64,000 bases of DNA, taken from Gordonia crocea (GTDB lineage: Bacteria > Actinomycetota > Actinomycetes > Mycobacteriales > Mycobacteriaceae). Below, piece after piece: positions 52,662 to 61,334 of this stretch. Position 1 is the first letter of the stretch. Each line of letters starts with the position of its first letter. A program made the translations under genes and the position numbers. Below the pieces are notes generated by a model, which did not search any database, was not told the origin of the DNA, and was given only the letters and a program-made list of their open reading frames with translations. Location of the stretch: the NCBI RefSeq assembly GCF_009932435.1, contig NZ_BJOU01000001.1, positions 868,001 to 932,000 on the forward strand, in the 5' to 3' direction.

Positions 52662-52807
52662 CGAACCACCGTCCCTACCGTTGTCCTGCGTGATCCCGGT
52701 GACCGCGCACGGGGAGTGCTCCCTAGAAATGCTAGGCCGGTGGCAAGCAGATGGTGGCGGATCGAGTAACTGAATATGCAGGATCATGCGGACCCGACCA
52801 GCTCGCC

Positions 52808-52813
52808 TAGACT
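52808..52813 (+). promoter_or_regulatory. -10 element TAGACT for a leaderless purL mRNA
   Basis: TAGACT ends 7 bases before the GTG at 52821. In actinobacteria this spacing places the transcription start at or next to the start codon, so purL is probably translated from a leaderless transcript. No ribosome-binding site is seen before the GTG. Confidence 0.5.
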
Positions 52814-52820
52814 TGTGGGC

Positions 52821-55124
52821 GTGACTCCCCATGTCGACACCGTGTCGAATGCCGCGCAGACCCCCGATCAGCCCCAGCCCTTCACCGAACTCGGCCTGAA
52901 GGACGACGAGTACGCGCGGATCCGCGAGATCCTCGGCCGGCGGCCCACCGACGCCGAACTGGCCATGTACTCGGTGATGTGGTCCGAGCACTGCAGCTAT
53001 AAGTCGTCGAAGGTGCACCTGCGGTACTTCGGCGAGACCACCACCGACGAGATGCGCTCGAAGATGCTCGCCGGGATCGGCGAGAACGCCGGCGTCGTCG
53101 ACATCGGGGACGGCTGGGCGGTCACCTTCAAGGTCGAGTCGCACAACCACCCGTCCTACGTCGAGCCGTACCAGGGCGCGGCCACCGGCGTCGGCGGCAT
53201 CGTGCGCGACATCATGGCGATGGGCGCGCGGCCGATCGCCGTCATGGACCAGTTGCGGTTCGGTGCGGCCGACGCCCCGGACACCCGGCGGGTCGTCGAC
53301 GGCGTGGTGCGCGGCATCGGCGGGTACGGCAACTCGCTGGGCCTGCCCAACATCGGCGGTGAGACCGTCTTCGACGCCAGTTACGCGGGCAACCCGTTGG
53401 TCAACGCGCTGTGCGCCGGAGTGCTGCGCACCGAGGACCTGAAGCTCGCGTTCGCCTCCGGGGCGGGCAACAAGATCATCCTGTTCGGCGCCCGCACCGG
53501 TCTCGACGGCATCGGCGGCGTCTCGGTGCTGGCGTCGGAGACCTTCGATGACGACGGCCAGGACGGCCCGAGTCGAAAGAAGCTGCCGTCGGTCCAGGTG
53601 GGCGATCCGTTCACCGAGAAGGTGCTGATCGAATGCTGTCTCGATCTCTACCGCGAGGACCTCGTCGTCGGTATCCAGGATCTCGGGGGCGCCGGATTGT
53701 CTTGCGCCACTTCGGAATTGGCCGCCGCCGGCGACGGCGGCATGCACATTGAGCTGGAGCAGGTGCCGATGCGCGCCGAGGGCATGACCCCGGCCGAGGT
53801 GCTGTCCAGCGAGTCGCAGGAGCGCATGTGCGCGGTCGTCTCCCCGGAGAATGTCGAGAAGTTCATGGAGGTGTGCCGGCGCTGGGACGTGCTGGCCACC
53901 GTGATCGGCGAGGTCACCGATGGCGACCGCCTGGTCATCGACTGGCACGGCGAGACCGTCGTCGACGTCCCGCCGCGCACCGTCGCCCATCAGGGGCCGG
54001 TCTACGAGCGGCCGGTGGCCCGGCCGGAGTGGCAGGACGCCGTCGTCGCCGACACCAGTGCCTCGCTGCCACGGCCGTCCACCCCGGAAGAACTGCGCGA
54101 CACCACCCTGGCGATGATCGCCTCGCCGGCGCTGTGCAGCCGTGCGTTCATCACCGAGCAGTACGACCGCTACGTGCGCGGCAACACGGTGCTGGCCGAG
54201 CACGCCGATTCCGGCATGATCCGCATCGACGAGTCGACCCATCGCGGCATCGCACTCGCCACCGACGCGTCGGGCCGCTACACCTACCTCGACCCGTACC
54301 GCGGCGCCCAGCTAGCGCTGGCCGAGGCCTACCGCAACGTCGTGGTCTCCGGGGCGTCGCCGGTCGCGGTGACCAACTGCCTCAACTTCGGGTCCCCCGA
54401 GGACCCCGCGGTGATGTGGCAGTTCAGCCAGGCCGTGCGCGGGCTGGCCGACGGCTGCGCGCAGCTCGGCATCCCGGTCACCGGCGGCAACGTCAGTTTC
54501 TACAACCAGACCGGTTCGACGCCGATCCTGCCGACACCGGTCGTCGGCGTGCTCGGGGTGATCGACGACGTGCGGCGCCGGATCCCGACCGGGATCGGCA
54601 CCGAGCCGGGCGAGACCCTGATCCTTCTCGGTGAGACCCGCGACGAGTTCGACGGCTCGATCTGGGCCCAGGTCACCGCCGATCATCTCGGCGGTGTGCC
54701 GCCGCAGGTCGACCTGGAGGCCGAGCGCCTGCTGGGCGAGATCCTCGTCGCCGCCTCGCGCGACGGCCTGGTGTCTGCGGCACACGACCTGTCCGAGGGC
54801 GGGCTCATCCAGACGGTCATCGAGGCGGCCCTGGCGGGGGAGACCGGTTGCCGGATCATCCTGCCCGAGGATGCCGACCCCTTCGTCTGGTTGTTCTCCG
54901 AATCGGCCGGCCGTGCACTCGTCGCGGTTCCGCGCACCGAAGAGTCCCGGTTCTGTTCAATGCTCGACGCCCGGTCCATGCCGTGGACCCGGATCGGCGT
55001 CGTCGACCAGGGGGCCGACGACGTGAGCGTGCAAGGACAGTTCTCCATCCCGCTCGCGGAGTTGCGTCAGGTCCACGGGGCGACGCTGCCGGCGCTGTTC
55101 GGCGAAGGACTGCACTCGGTCTGA
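52821..55124 (+). CDS. purL: Phosphoribosylformylglycinamidine synthase subunit PurL
   Basis: 767-residue ATP-dependent amidotransferase synthase of purine biosynthesis (FGAR to FGAM), working with PurQ and PurS. PurL motifs: [20 protein letters not shown] near residue 60, [19 protein letters not shown] (catalytic His region), and [11 protein letters not shown] in the second half. This is the small two-domain PurL, about 750 residues in mycobacteria. GTG 52821 fits the leaderless -10 site; ATG 52776 is an alternative 15 codons upstream. No purQ or purS is in this window. Confidence 0.95.
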   Translation: MTPHVDTVSNAAQTPDQPQPFTELGLKDDEYARIREILGRRPTDAELAMYSVMWSEHCSYKSSKVHLRYFGETTTDEMRSKMLAGIGENAGVVDIGDGWAVTFKVESHNHPSYVEPYQGAATGVGGIVRDIMAMGARPIAVMDQLRFGAADAPDTRRVVDGVVRGIGGYGNSLGLPNIGGETVFDASYAGNPLVNALCAGVLRTEDLKLAFASGAGNKIILFGARTGLDGIGGVSVLASETFDDDGQDGPSRKKLPSVQVGDPFTEKVLIECCLDLYREDLVVGIQDLGGAGLSCATSELAAAGDGGMHIELEQVPMRAEGMTPAEVLSSESQERMCAVVSPENVEKFMEVCRRWDVLATVIGEVTDGDRLVIDWHGETVVDVPPRTVAHQGPVYERPVARPEWQDAVVADTSASLPRPSTPEELRDTTLAMIASPALCSRAFITEQYDRYVRGNTVLAEHADSGMIRIDESTHRGIALATDASGRYTYLDPYRGAQLALAEAYRNVVVSGASPVAVTNCLNFGSPEDPAVMWQFSQAVRGLADGCAQLGIPVTGGNVSFYNQTGSTPILPTPVVGVLGVIDDVRRRIPTGIGTEPGETLILLGETRDEFDGSIWAQVTADHLGGVPPQVDLEAERLLGEILVAASRDGLVSAAHDLSEGGLIQTVIEAALAGETGCRIILPEDADPFVWLFSESAGRALVAVPRTEESRFCSMLDARSMPWTRIGVVDQGADDVSVQGQFSIPLAELRQVHGATLPALFGEGLHSV

Positions 55125-55143
55125 GCCGCGGGGGGAGACGATC

Positions 55144-55752
55144 ATGCAACCGAATGACCCTTACGGGCAGCAATCCGGATATCCGGCACCCGGCTATCCC
55201 ATGCCCGGCTACCCGGCGCCCGGGATGCCCGCCGCCTATGACCCGTATGTCGCGGCTTATGGGCCGATGGGCCCCTATGGCGCGCCGTCGGGCGGGACGG
55301 CCATCACCGCCATCGTGCTGGCGTACTTGGGGGTGGCTGCGGGCGTGGTCGGCATGATCACCAGCATCGTCGGACTAAGTCTCGGAACGGTTTCCGGGGC
55401 TCATCGATTGCCGGTCTTCTATTGGGCCAGCGCCATCTTCGATCTGATCCCGATCACCCTCCTCGCCATCGGCGCGACCATGATGATCCGCCGACGTCAG
55501 GCGGGGCGCATCCTCGTTGTCGCCGGGTGTGCGGTGACCCTGCTCGCCGGGGTGGTCGGCGGTGTTGTCACCGGCGTGCTCGCAGGAACGGGAGGTAACC
55601 AGGCCGGTGCGTACCTGATCGGAGTAGTCATCGGGGCCGTGCTCGCCATGATCCCGCCCGTCGTCACGGTGGTTCTGGCGCTGCTGCCTGCGACCCTGCG
55701 CTGGCTCCAAGCGCCGCAGATGGGCGTCGGTCCGGGGATTGCGCACGCGTAG
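55144..55752 (+). CDS. Pro/Gly/Tyr-rich membrane protein
   Basis: 202 residues. The N-terminal ~50 are Pro/Gly/Tyr repeats (YPAPGYPMPGYPAPGMP), likely disordered and cytosolic. Then four hydrophobic helices (~55-80, ~85-105, ~115-140, ~160-185). It resembles DUF4190-type or tail-anchored small actinobacterial membrane proteins with the same N-terminus. Gap of 19 bases to purL. No function known. It starts a run of four related membrane proteins. Confidence 0.65.
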   Translation: MQPNDPYGQQSGYPAPGYPMPGYPAPGMPAAYDPYVAAYGPMGPYGAPSGGTAITAIVLAYLGVAAGVVGMITSIVGLSLGTVSGAHRLPVFYWASAIFDLIPITLLAIGATMMIRRRQAGRILVVAGCAVTLLAGVVGGVVTGVLAGTGGNQAGAYLIGVVIGAVLAMIPPVVTVVLALLPATLRWLQAPQMGVGPGIAHA

Positions 55753-55867
55753 TCGGTTGCCGGGCGGCACCGCCACGGACGGGCCGCCCCAACCGCCACC
55801 GAGCATCGGCGGGCGGATGGTCGTCGTCTACGCTGGCACGCGACTTTTGGCTTCGCAAGGAGAGTCG

Positions 55868-56365
55868 ATGACCAACCCCTATGACCCGAATTCGGGCTAC
55901 GTCCCGCCCGCTACCGGGGGGCAGGACCCCTACGGCGCCGGCGCCTACCAGCAGCCCGGGGCCTACCCGACGGGCGATCCCTATGCGTCTCCGGCGGGCG
56001 ATCCCTACGCGTCTCCGACGGGCGATCCCTATGCGTCCCAGCCGTACGGGGCCTACGGTGCCGCTTACGGCACCCCGCCGGAGAACAGCATGGGGTGGTC
56101 CATCGCAGCAATCGTCGTGGGCGCAATCGCCATGTTCAGCTGCTGCCTCGGGGCAATTCCGCTGGCGCTCGGCGTGGTGGCGGCGGTGAAGGCGAGTTCG
56201 GTCTCGTCGTCGTGGAACGCCGGCGACTTCGCCGGCGCCCAGGCGGCCGCCGATGACGCGAAGAAGTACGCGACGATCGGCACGATTGTCGGCGGTGTAA
56301 TGCTGGTTCTGGCCATCGTCTTCTGGGTCGTCTACTTCGTCTTCATGGCGTCGGCAGGCGTCTGA
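55868..56365 (+). CDS. CD225/dispanin domain membrane protein 1
   Basis: 165 residues from ATG 55868 after AAGGAGAG. The N-terminal ~75 residues are Pro/Tyr/Gly-rich and include three GDPYAS repeats encoded by a 24-bp tandem repeat. Residues ~78-160 are the CD225 domain: first helix MGWSIAAIVVGAIAMFSCCL with the membrane-proximal Cys pair, then AVKASSVSSSWNAGDFAGAQ and a second helix. CD225 proteins (eukaryotic IFITM relatives) alter membrane curvature and fusion; bacterial roles are unknown. Confidence 0.8.
   Translation: MTNPYDPNSGYVPPATGGQDPYGAGAYQQPGAYPTGDPYASPAGDPYASPTGDPYASQPYGAYGAAYGTPPENSMGWSIAAIVVGAIAMFSCCLGAIPLALGVVAAVKASSVSSSWNAGDFAGAQAAADDAKKYATIGTIVGGVMLVLAIVFWVVYFVFMASAGV
55972..56043 (+). 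repeat. 24-bp tandem repeat inside CD225 gene
   Basis: Three units at 55972-55995, 55996-56019 and 56020-56043, each GGGCGATCCCTA(T/C)GCGTC plus a variable end, coding for GDPYASP-A/T. The third unit is diverged at its end. Confidence 0.9.
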
Positions 56366-56459
56366 GGTTTTGGATTCCCGTCGCGCGGGTGAGACAGCGG
56401 TCTAGTACTCTCGCGGCATCGATGACACGCGCACATGAGGTGCGGAATGGAGCACGACC

Positions 56460-56924
56460 ATGTCTTATCCCTATGACCCGAACGCGAACCCCGGCGGCGA
56501 CCCGTCGGGCTACGGCCAACCGCCGGCGGGCTACGGCCCGCCCGCGTACGGTGCGCCCGCGTACGGTGCGCCCGGGCCGGGGGGTTACCCGTCCGCGGGC
56601 AAGCCGGAAAACAACCTGGTGTGGGCCATCGTTGCGACGCTGATGTGCTGCCTTCCCCTCGGCATCGTCGCCATTGTCAAAGCCGTCTCGGTGGACAAGC
56701 TGTGGGCGGCGGGCGACTTCGCCGGCGCTCAAGCGGCCGCCGATGACGCCAAGCGCTGGTCGATTTGGAGTGCGATCGCTGGCGGCGTGTGGGCCCTGCT
56801 GTGGGGCATCATCGCCGTCGTCATGATTGCGGTTGGGGCCATCGGCGCGAATTCGACCACGTCGCGGTACACGTACACGCCCACCTACAGCTACACCACG
56901 ACCTATACCTACCCGACCTACTGA
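56460..56924 (+). CDS. CD225/dispanin domain membrane protein 2
   Basis: 154 residues. Same layout as the previous gene: Pro/Gly/Tyr-rich N-terminus (~1-45, with GYGPPAYGAPAYGAP), CD225 helix 1 VWAIVATLMCCLPLGIVAIV with a Cys pair, the signature KLWAAGDFAGAQAAADDAK, helix 2 (~110-130), and a Thr/Tyr-rich tail (TYTPTYSYTTTYTY). It is clearly a paralogue of the 55868 gene, as the AGDFAGAQAAADDAK segment is identical. A DUF2752 gene follows after 11 bases, a common pairing. Confidence 0.82.
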   Translation: MSYPYDPNANPGGDPSGYGQPPAGYGPPAYGAPAYGAPGPGGYPSAGKPENNLVWAIVATLMCCLPLGIVAIVKAVSVDKLWAAGDFAGAQAAADDAKRWSIWSAIAGGVWALLWGIIAVVMIAVGAIGANSTTSRYTYTPTYSYTTTYTYPTY

Positions 56925-56935
56925 TCCACGTTCCC

Positions 56936-57403
56936 GTGCAGGACGAGACCGACCACGTCGACCTCACCGGGCGGATCTTCGCGTCGGCGGGGCGTTGTGC
57001 CGCCCACCCGGTGGCCGGGCCGGCGGTCATCGTGGCGGCCACGGCTGCGGTGGGTGCGGTGATCTGGGCGGGTGATCCGACCACACCGGGCGGACACCTG
57101 CCGACGTGCCCGACGAAGGCACTGCTCGGGATCGTCTGTCCGGGCTGCGGATCGATGCGCATGATCTATTCGCTCATGCACGGCGATCTGGGCGCGGCGC
57201 TGCACTACAACGCGGTCGGGGTGGTGGCGCTCGCCCTGCTGGCCTGGTCCTTTGCCGCCTACTGCGCCCGGTTGTGGACGGGACGGCGGAGGCGGACCTG
57301 GCAGCACTGGCGATACGCGTCGACGACGATCCTCGTTGTCGTGGTCGGCTGGTTCGTCGTCCGCAATATCCCGGTCGCACCATTTTTGTCACTGCGGGTG
57401 TGA
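56936..57403 (+). CDS. DUF2752 membrane protein
   Basis: 155 residues from GTG 56936. Three hydrophobic helices (~28-48, ~80-105, ~120-145). The DUF2752 signature CPTKALLGIVCPGCGSMRMI (~64-83) with its CPGCG motif and the following LMHGDLGAALHYN is complete. DUF2752 proteins often occur with CD225 proteins, as here, and may form a membrane unit of unknown role. The Cys motif suggests metal or redox binding. Confidence 0.82.
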   Translation: MQDETDHVDLTGRIFASAGRCAAHPVAGPAVIVAATAAVGAVIWAGDPTTPGGHLPTCPTKALLGIVCPGCGSMRMIYSLMHGDLGAALHYNAVGVVALALLAWSFAAYCARLWTGRRRRTWQHWRYASTTILVVVVGWFVVRNIPVAPFLSLRV

Positions 57404-57453
57404 CCATCCACCAGGCCGTTCACCGACTGTCGTTCACTGATCCAGGGGAAAGC

Positions 57454-57999
57454 ATGGCATTCGATCCGCGGTATCCGCAGACCGGTCACGTACCGCACGG
57501 CTATCGACCACAGGGCTATCCACCACAGCGGTATGGCCAACCCTCGCCGTCGGGTGCCATGGCGGTCACGGCGGCGATCCTCGGTCTCCTCGGAGCCCTT
57601 TGGATGCTCGTTCTCCTGGTGTGGACGGTGGGGGGATCGGTGGTGTCTATGCGCGGGTTTGTCGACCCGATCAGCGTCGAGGTTGCTCTCGTGGTACTGC
57701 TCATCGTGGTGAGTCTCGCTGTCACGATCCTCCTCGTCGTCGGTGCCGTGGGTGTGCTCCGGCGCCGAGAAGGAGGAAGTAAGGCGTTGGTGATCGGGTG
57801 TGTCGGTGCCGCCGTATGGGCGGTGATCTCCCTCGTGGTCGGATTCCTTCCCTGGGTTCACCTTGGAGTGTTCATGTGGCTCTCGTCCGTCGCGCTCGTG
57901 GCACTCACCTTGCTCACCGTCGTGTTCGCCATGGTGACGTTGGCCTTGGCAGCGGCGCCGCCGACGAAGCGATGGTTGGGTTACTCGGTGGACTTCTGA
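57454..57999 (+). CDS. Membrane protein with Pro/Tyr-rich N-terminus
   Basis: 181 residues from ATG 57454 after AGGGGAAAGC. N-terminal ~35 residues repeat GYRPQGYPPQRYGQP; then four hydrophobic helices (~37-57, ~73-98, ~107-127, ~135-165). Layout is like the 55144 gene and the two may be distant paralogues. Fourth of four such membrane genes between purL and the oxidoreductase. Function unknown. Confidence 0.65.
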   Translation: MAFDPRYPQTGHVPHGYRPQGYPPQRYGQPSPSGAMAVTAAILGLLGALWMLVLLVWTVGGSVVSMRGFVDPISVEVALVVLLIVVSLAVTILLVVGAVGVLRRREGGSKALVIGCVGAAVWAVISLVVGFLPWVHLGVFMWLSSVALVALTLLTVVFAMVTLALAAAPPTKRWLGYSVDF

Positions 58000-58009
58000 C
58001 CCGAAAAAC

Positions 58010-58023
58010 TGAAACGTGTTCTA
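58010..58023. promoter_or_regulatory. KstR operator upstream of the 58035 oxidoreductase
   Basis: TGAAACGTGTTCTA matches all fixed bases of TNNAACNNGTTNNA. It ends 11 bases before the ATG of the oxidoreductase gene at 58035, outside the main steroid cluster. Confidence 0.8.
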
Positions 58024-58034
58024 GTCTGGTGGGT

Positions 58035-59132
58035 ATGACTCTTCGCGTCGTCGAATGGTCGACCGGAACTGTCGGTCGACACGCCATCGAAGGAATCGAC
58101 CGCCACCCCGACCTTGAACTGGTGGGGGTGTGGGTGTCCGACCCGGAGAAGGTAGGCAAGGACGCCGGCCGCCTCGCCGGATTGGATCGCGATCTGGGGA
58201 TCCTCGCGACCGACGACCGGCAGGCGCTGCTGGACCTCAAACCAGACGCCATCGTGCACACCGCGATGACCGACGACCGCATCTTCGAGGCGATCGGCGA
58301 TCTCACCGAGTTCGTCCGCGCCGGGATCAACGTCGTCTCCTCCGGGCCGGTCCTGTTGCAATACCCGTTCGGCGTGGTGCCCGAGTCGGTCACCGATCCG
58401 ATTATCGAGGCCGCCAAGGCGGGGGGTGCCAGCCTGCACGTCAACGGGATCGACCCCGGCTTCGCCAACGACGTCCTGCCGTTGGCGATGACGAGTCTGT
58501 CGCGACGGATCGACGAGGTGCGCTGCGCCGAGATCGCCGACTACTCGACGTACTACCAACCCGTGGTCATGAGCCAGATCTTCGGATTCGGCCAACCCGT
58601 TGACGCGACCCCGCCGCTGCTGACTCCCGGCGTGCTGTCGATGGCATGGGGATCGGTGGTCCGCCAGATCGCCGCCGGGCTGGGGATCACCCTCGACGAA
58701 CCGCTGATCGAACGGACCGAGGTGGTGGCCGCTGACCGCGACTACGACACGGTATCGGTGGCCATCCCCACCGGCACGATGGCCGCGCTGCACTTCGAGG
58801 TGGTCGGCCAGGTCGACGGCGTCGATCGCGTCGTCCTCGAGCACTACACCCGCACCCACCCGGAGCAATGCCCGCAGTGGCCCACGCCGACCAACGGCGA
58901 CGGGTGCTACCGCATCGACATCACCGGCGACCCGGTACTCAACGTCGAGTTCGGCCACCACGGCGAGAACGGCGACCACAACGTCTCCGGCATGGTGGTG
59001 ACCGCCATGCGCCTGGTGAACGCCGTGCCTGCCGTGGTCGCCGCCGAACCCGGACTGGTCACCGCACTCGACCTGCCGCTGGTCACCGGACGCGGCCTCG
59101 TCGCCGGGGCCGCGGCCCCAGCCGCCGACTGA
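58035..59132 (+). CDS. NAD(P)-dependent dehydrogenase (DapB/diaminopentanoate dehydrogenase-like)
   Basis: 365 residues from ATG 58035. N-terminal Rossmann domain (VVEWSTGTVGRHAIEGIDRH, then VGVWVSDPEKVGKDAG), followed by a substrate domain with HVNGIDPGFANDVLPLAMTS and HHGENGDHNVSGMVVTAMRL. This is the dihydrodipicolinate reductase-like/2,4-diaminopentanoate dehydrogenase family, of which actinobacteria have many copies of unknown substrate. The perfect KstR site directly upstream points to a steroid-related reduction or oxidation. It stands alone between the membrane cluster and the sterol-carrier-like gene. Confidence 0.82.
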   Translation: MTLRVVEWSTGTVGRHAIEGIDRHPDLELVGVWVSDPEKVGKDAGRLAGLDRDLGILATDDRQALLDLKPDAIVHTAMTDDRIFEAIGDLTEFVRAGINVVSSGPVLLQYPFGVVPESVTDPIIEAAKAGGASLHVNGIDPGFANDVLPLAMTSLSRRIDEVRCAEIADYSTYYQPVVMSQIFGFGQPVDATPPLLTPGVLSMAWGSVVRQIAAGLGITLDEPLIERTEVVAADRDYDTVSVAIPTGTMAALHFEVVGQVDGVDRVVLEHYTRTHPEQCPQWPTPTNGDGCYRIDITGDPVLNVEFGHHGENGDHNVSGMVVTAMRLVNAVPAVVAAEPGLVTALDLPLVTGRGLVAGAAAPAAD

Positions 59133-59199
59133 ACCAGCCGCCACTGAACGGGACGCCACTGAACCGAACCGGGGCGGAGGCGCGTGGCAGGATTGGCGC

Positions 59200-59595
59200 G
59201 TGCGACCTTTCATCCAGCCGGATCCGGCGCAGACGCGGGCGGCGGTCGAGGCGGTCGCCGCGTGGATCCTCGACGAGGCGGCGCCACGACCCGCGCGCGG
59301 CGAGATTGCGGCGGCCGTGCGCCTGACGGCACGGACGTTGCCGCAGGTGGCGCCCGGTTCCTCGGTGGAGGTCCGCGTCCCGCCGTACGTCGCGGTGCAG
59401 TGCATCTCCGGGCCGCGACATACGCGCGGAACGCCGCCCAACGTCGTTGAAACGGATCCCCGGACCTGGCTGCGATTGGTCGCCGGGATCGAACGGTTCG
59501 ACGATGCGGTGGCCGCCGGGGCCATCGACGCCTCGGGGTCGCGCGCCGCCGAGTTGGCGGGATTGTTGCCGATCACACCGCTGAAGATTCGTTGA
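59200..59595 (+). CDS. Sterol carrier family protein (Rv0807-like)
   Basis: 131 residues from GTG 59200. The sequence (ARGEIAAAVRLTARTLPQVA, then PPYVAVQCISGPRHTRGTPP) fits a small family annotated as sterol-carrier-like in actinobacteria, invariably placed just before purF, as with Rv0807 of M. tuberculosis. That conserved place ties it more to purine synthesis than to sterols; a lipid-binding function is unproven. It ends 61 bases before purF. Confidence 0.75.
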   Translation: MRPFIQPDPAQTRAAVEAVAAWILDEAAPRPARGEIAAAVRLTARTLPQVAPGSSVEVRVPPYVAVQCISGPRHTRGTPPNVVETDPRTWLRLVAGIERFDDAVAAGAIDASGSRAAELAGLLPITPLKIR

Positions 59596-59656
59596 TCTGC
59601 ACAATCGGCCCGTAGACTGAGGTCAGCCCTCAACCTCGATTCACCCGGAGCGCCGC

Positions 59657-61252
59657 GTGACCGATCTGACGATCCATTCGCCCAATCTCCTCTCCGCCGA
59701 CGCACCCGCGACCTCGTCGTGCGCGCGGCCGAGCCCGGAGCCGGTCGACCAGCCCGACAACGAGCCCCGCGAGGAATGCGGCGTCTTCGGCGTCTGGGCG
59801 CCCGGCGAGGATGTCGCCAAGCTCAGCTATTACGGCCTCTACGCGCTGCAGCACCGCGGCCAGGAGGCGGCCGGAATCGCCGTCGCCGACGGCGCCCAGG
59901 TCATCGTGTTCAAGGACCTCGGCCTGGTCAGCCAGGTCTTCGACGAGCAGACCATGGCATCGATGGTCGGACACGTCGCCATCGGCCACTGCCGCTATTC
60001 GACGACGGGCAGCACCACCTGGGAGAACTCCCAGCCGATCTTCCGCACCACCCCGGCCGGCAGCGGCGTGGCCCTGGGCCACAACGGAAACCTGGTCAAC
60101 ACCGCCCAACTGGCGGCCAAGGCGCACGAACTCGGGCTCGACAGCAGCGGCGGCGCCACCTCGGACTCCGACATCGTCGGCGCCCTGCTCGCCCACGGAG
60201 CCGCCGACAAGACCCTCGAACAGGCCGCCCTCGACCTCCTGCCGGAACTCAAGGGCGCCTTCTGCCTCACGTTCATGGACGAAAACACCCTGTACGCGGC
60301 GCGCGACCCGCACGGCATCCGCCCGCTGTCGCTGGGGCGTCTGGACCGCGGGTGGGTCGTGGCGTCGGAGACCGCGGCCTTCGACATCGTCGGCGCCTCC
60401 TTCGTGCGCGACATCGAACCGGGCGAACTCCTCGCCATCGACGCCGACGGGGTGCGGTCGACCCGATTCGCCGAGCCGACCCCCAAGGGCTGCATCTTCG
60501 AGTACGTCTACCTCGCCCGCCCCGACAGTGTCATCAACGGCCGGACCATCCACTCCGCCCGCGTCGAGATCGGCCGCCGGCTGGCCCGCGAACACCCCGT
60601 CGAGGGCGACCTGGTCATCCCGGTGCCCGAGTCCGGCACCCCGGCCGCGGTCGGCTACGCCCAAGAGTCGGGTATCCCGTACGGCCAGGGCCTGATGAAG
60701 AACGCCTATGTCGGGCGAACCTTCATCCAGCCGTCGCAGACCATCCGCCAACTCGGCATCCGGCTCAAGCTCAACCCGCTGCGCGAGGTGATCCGGGGCA
60801 AGCGCCTCGTCGTCGTCGACGACTCCATCGTCCGCGGCAACACCCAGCGCGCGCTGATCCGGATGCTCCGCGAGGCCGGGGCCGCCGAGGTCCACGTCCG
60901 CATCGCCTCCTCGCCGGTGCGCTGGCCGTGCTTCTACGGCATCGACTTCGCCTCCCCGGCCGAGTTGATCGCCAACGGCATGGACGCCGACGAGCCCGAG
61001 GCGATGGTCGAGGGCGTGCGGCAGGCGATCGGCGCCGACAGCCTCGGGTACATCTCCATCGACGAGATGGTCGCGGCAACCGAGCAGCCGGCCTCCGAAC
61101 TGTGCCGGGCCTGTTTCGACGGGGAGTACCCGATCGAGCTGCCCACCGAGACCGCGATGGGCAAGGCGGTCCTCGAATCGCTGCGCGGCGCCCCCGGCGT
61201 CGACCCGCTGACCGTTGCCAATGACAACGTCAGCGCCGTGATGCGCCCCTGA
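59657..61252 (+). CDS. purF: Amidophosphoribosyltransferase PurF
   Basis: 531-residue enzyme for the first step of purine synthesis (PRPP and glutamine to phosphoribosylamine). A 40-residue propeptide precedes the N-terminal nucleophile Cys41 (REECGVFGVWAPG). The glutaminase domain is followed by the PRPP loop LVVVDDSIVRGNTQ. Cys in KGCIFEYVY, WPCFYG and ELCRACF are the ligands of the 4Fe-4S type, as in Bacillus. Feedback inhibition by nucleotides is known for the family. GTG 59657 is chosen. purM follows after 82 bases. Confidence 0.96.
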   Translation: MTDLTIHSPNLLSADAPATSSCARPSPEPVDQPDNEPREECGVFGVWAPGEDVAKLSYYGLYALQHRGQEAAGIAVADGAQVIVFKDLGLVSQVFDEQTMASMVGHVAIGHCRYSTTGSTTWENSQPIFRTTPAGSGVALGHNGNLVNTAQLAAKAHELGLDSSGGATSDSDIVGALLAHGAADKTLEQAALDLLPELKGAFCLTFMDENTLYAARDPHGIRPLSLGRLDRGWVVASETAAFDIVGASFVRDIEPGELLAIDADGVRSTRFAEPTPKGCIFEYVYLARPDSVINGRTIHSARVEIGRRLAREHPVEGDLVIPVPESGTPAAVGYAQESGIPYGQGLMKNAYVGRTFIQPSQTIRQLGIRLKLNPLREVIRGKRLVVVDDSIVRGNTQRALIRMLREAGAAEVHVRIASSPVRWPCFYGIDFASPAELIANGMDADEPEAMVEGVRQAIGADSLGYISIDEMVAATEQPASELCRACFDGEYPIELPTETAMGKAVLESLRGAPGVDPLTVANDNVSAVMRP

Positions 61253-61334
61253 GCCCACCCGCGCCGTGAATCCGGCCTGACGCCGTCAGGTAGCGTAAAC
61301 GTTCGTCCCCACTTCCTGCACCAGGAGTTCCGCC

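Noticed and set aside
52776..52820. Upstream ATG start for purL
   Set aside because: The GTG at 52821 has a well-placed -10 element for a leaderless mRNA and better fits the family length; the ATG is kept as an alternative.
55972..56043. CRISPR-like or intergenic repeat
   Set aside because: It is an in-frame repeat coding for GDPYAS in a CD225 protein.
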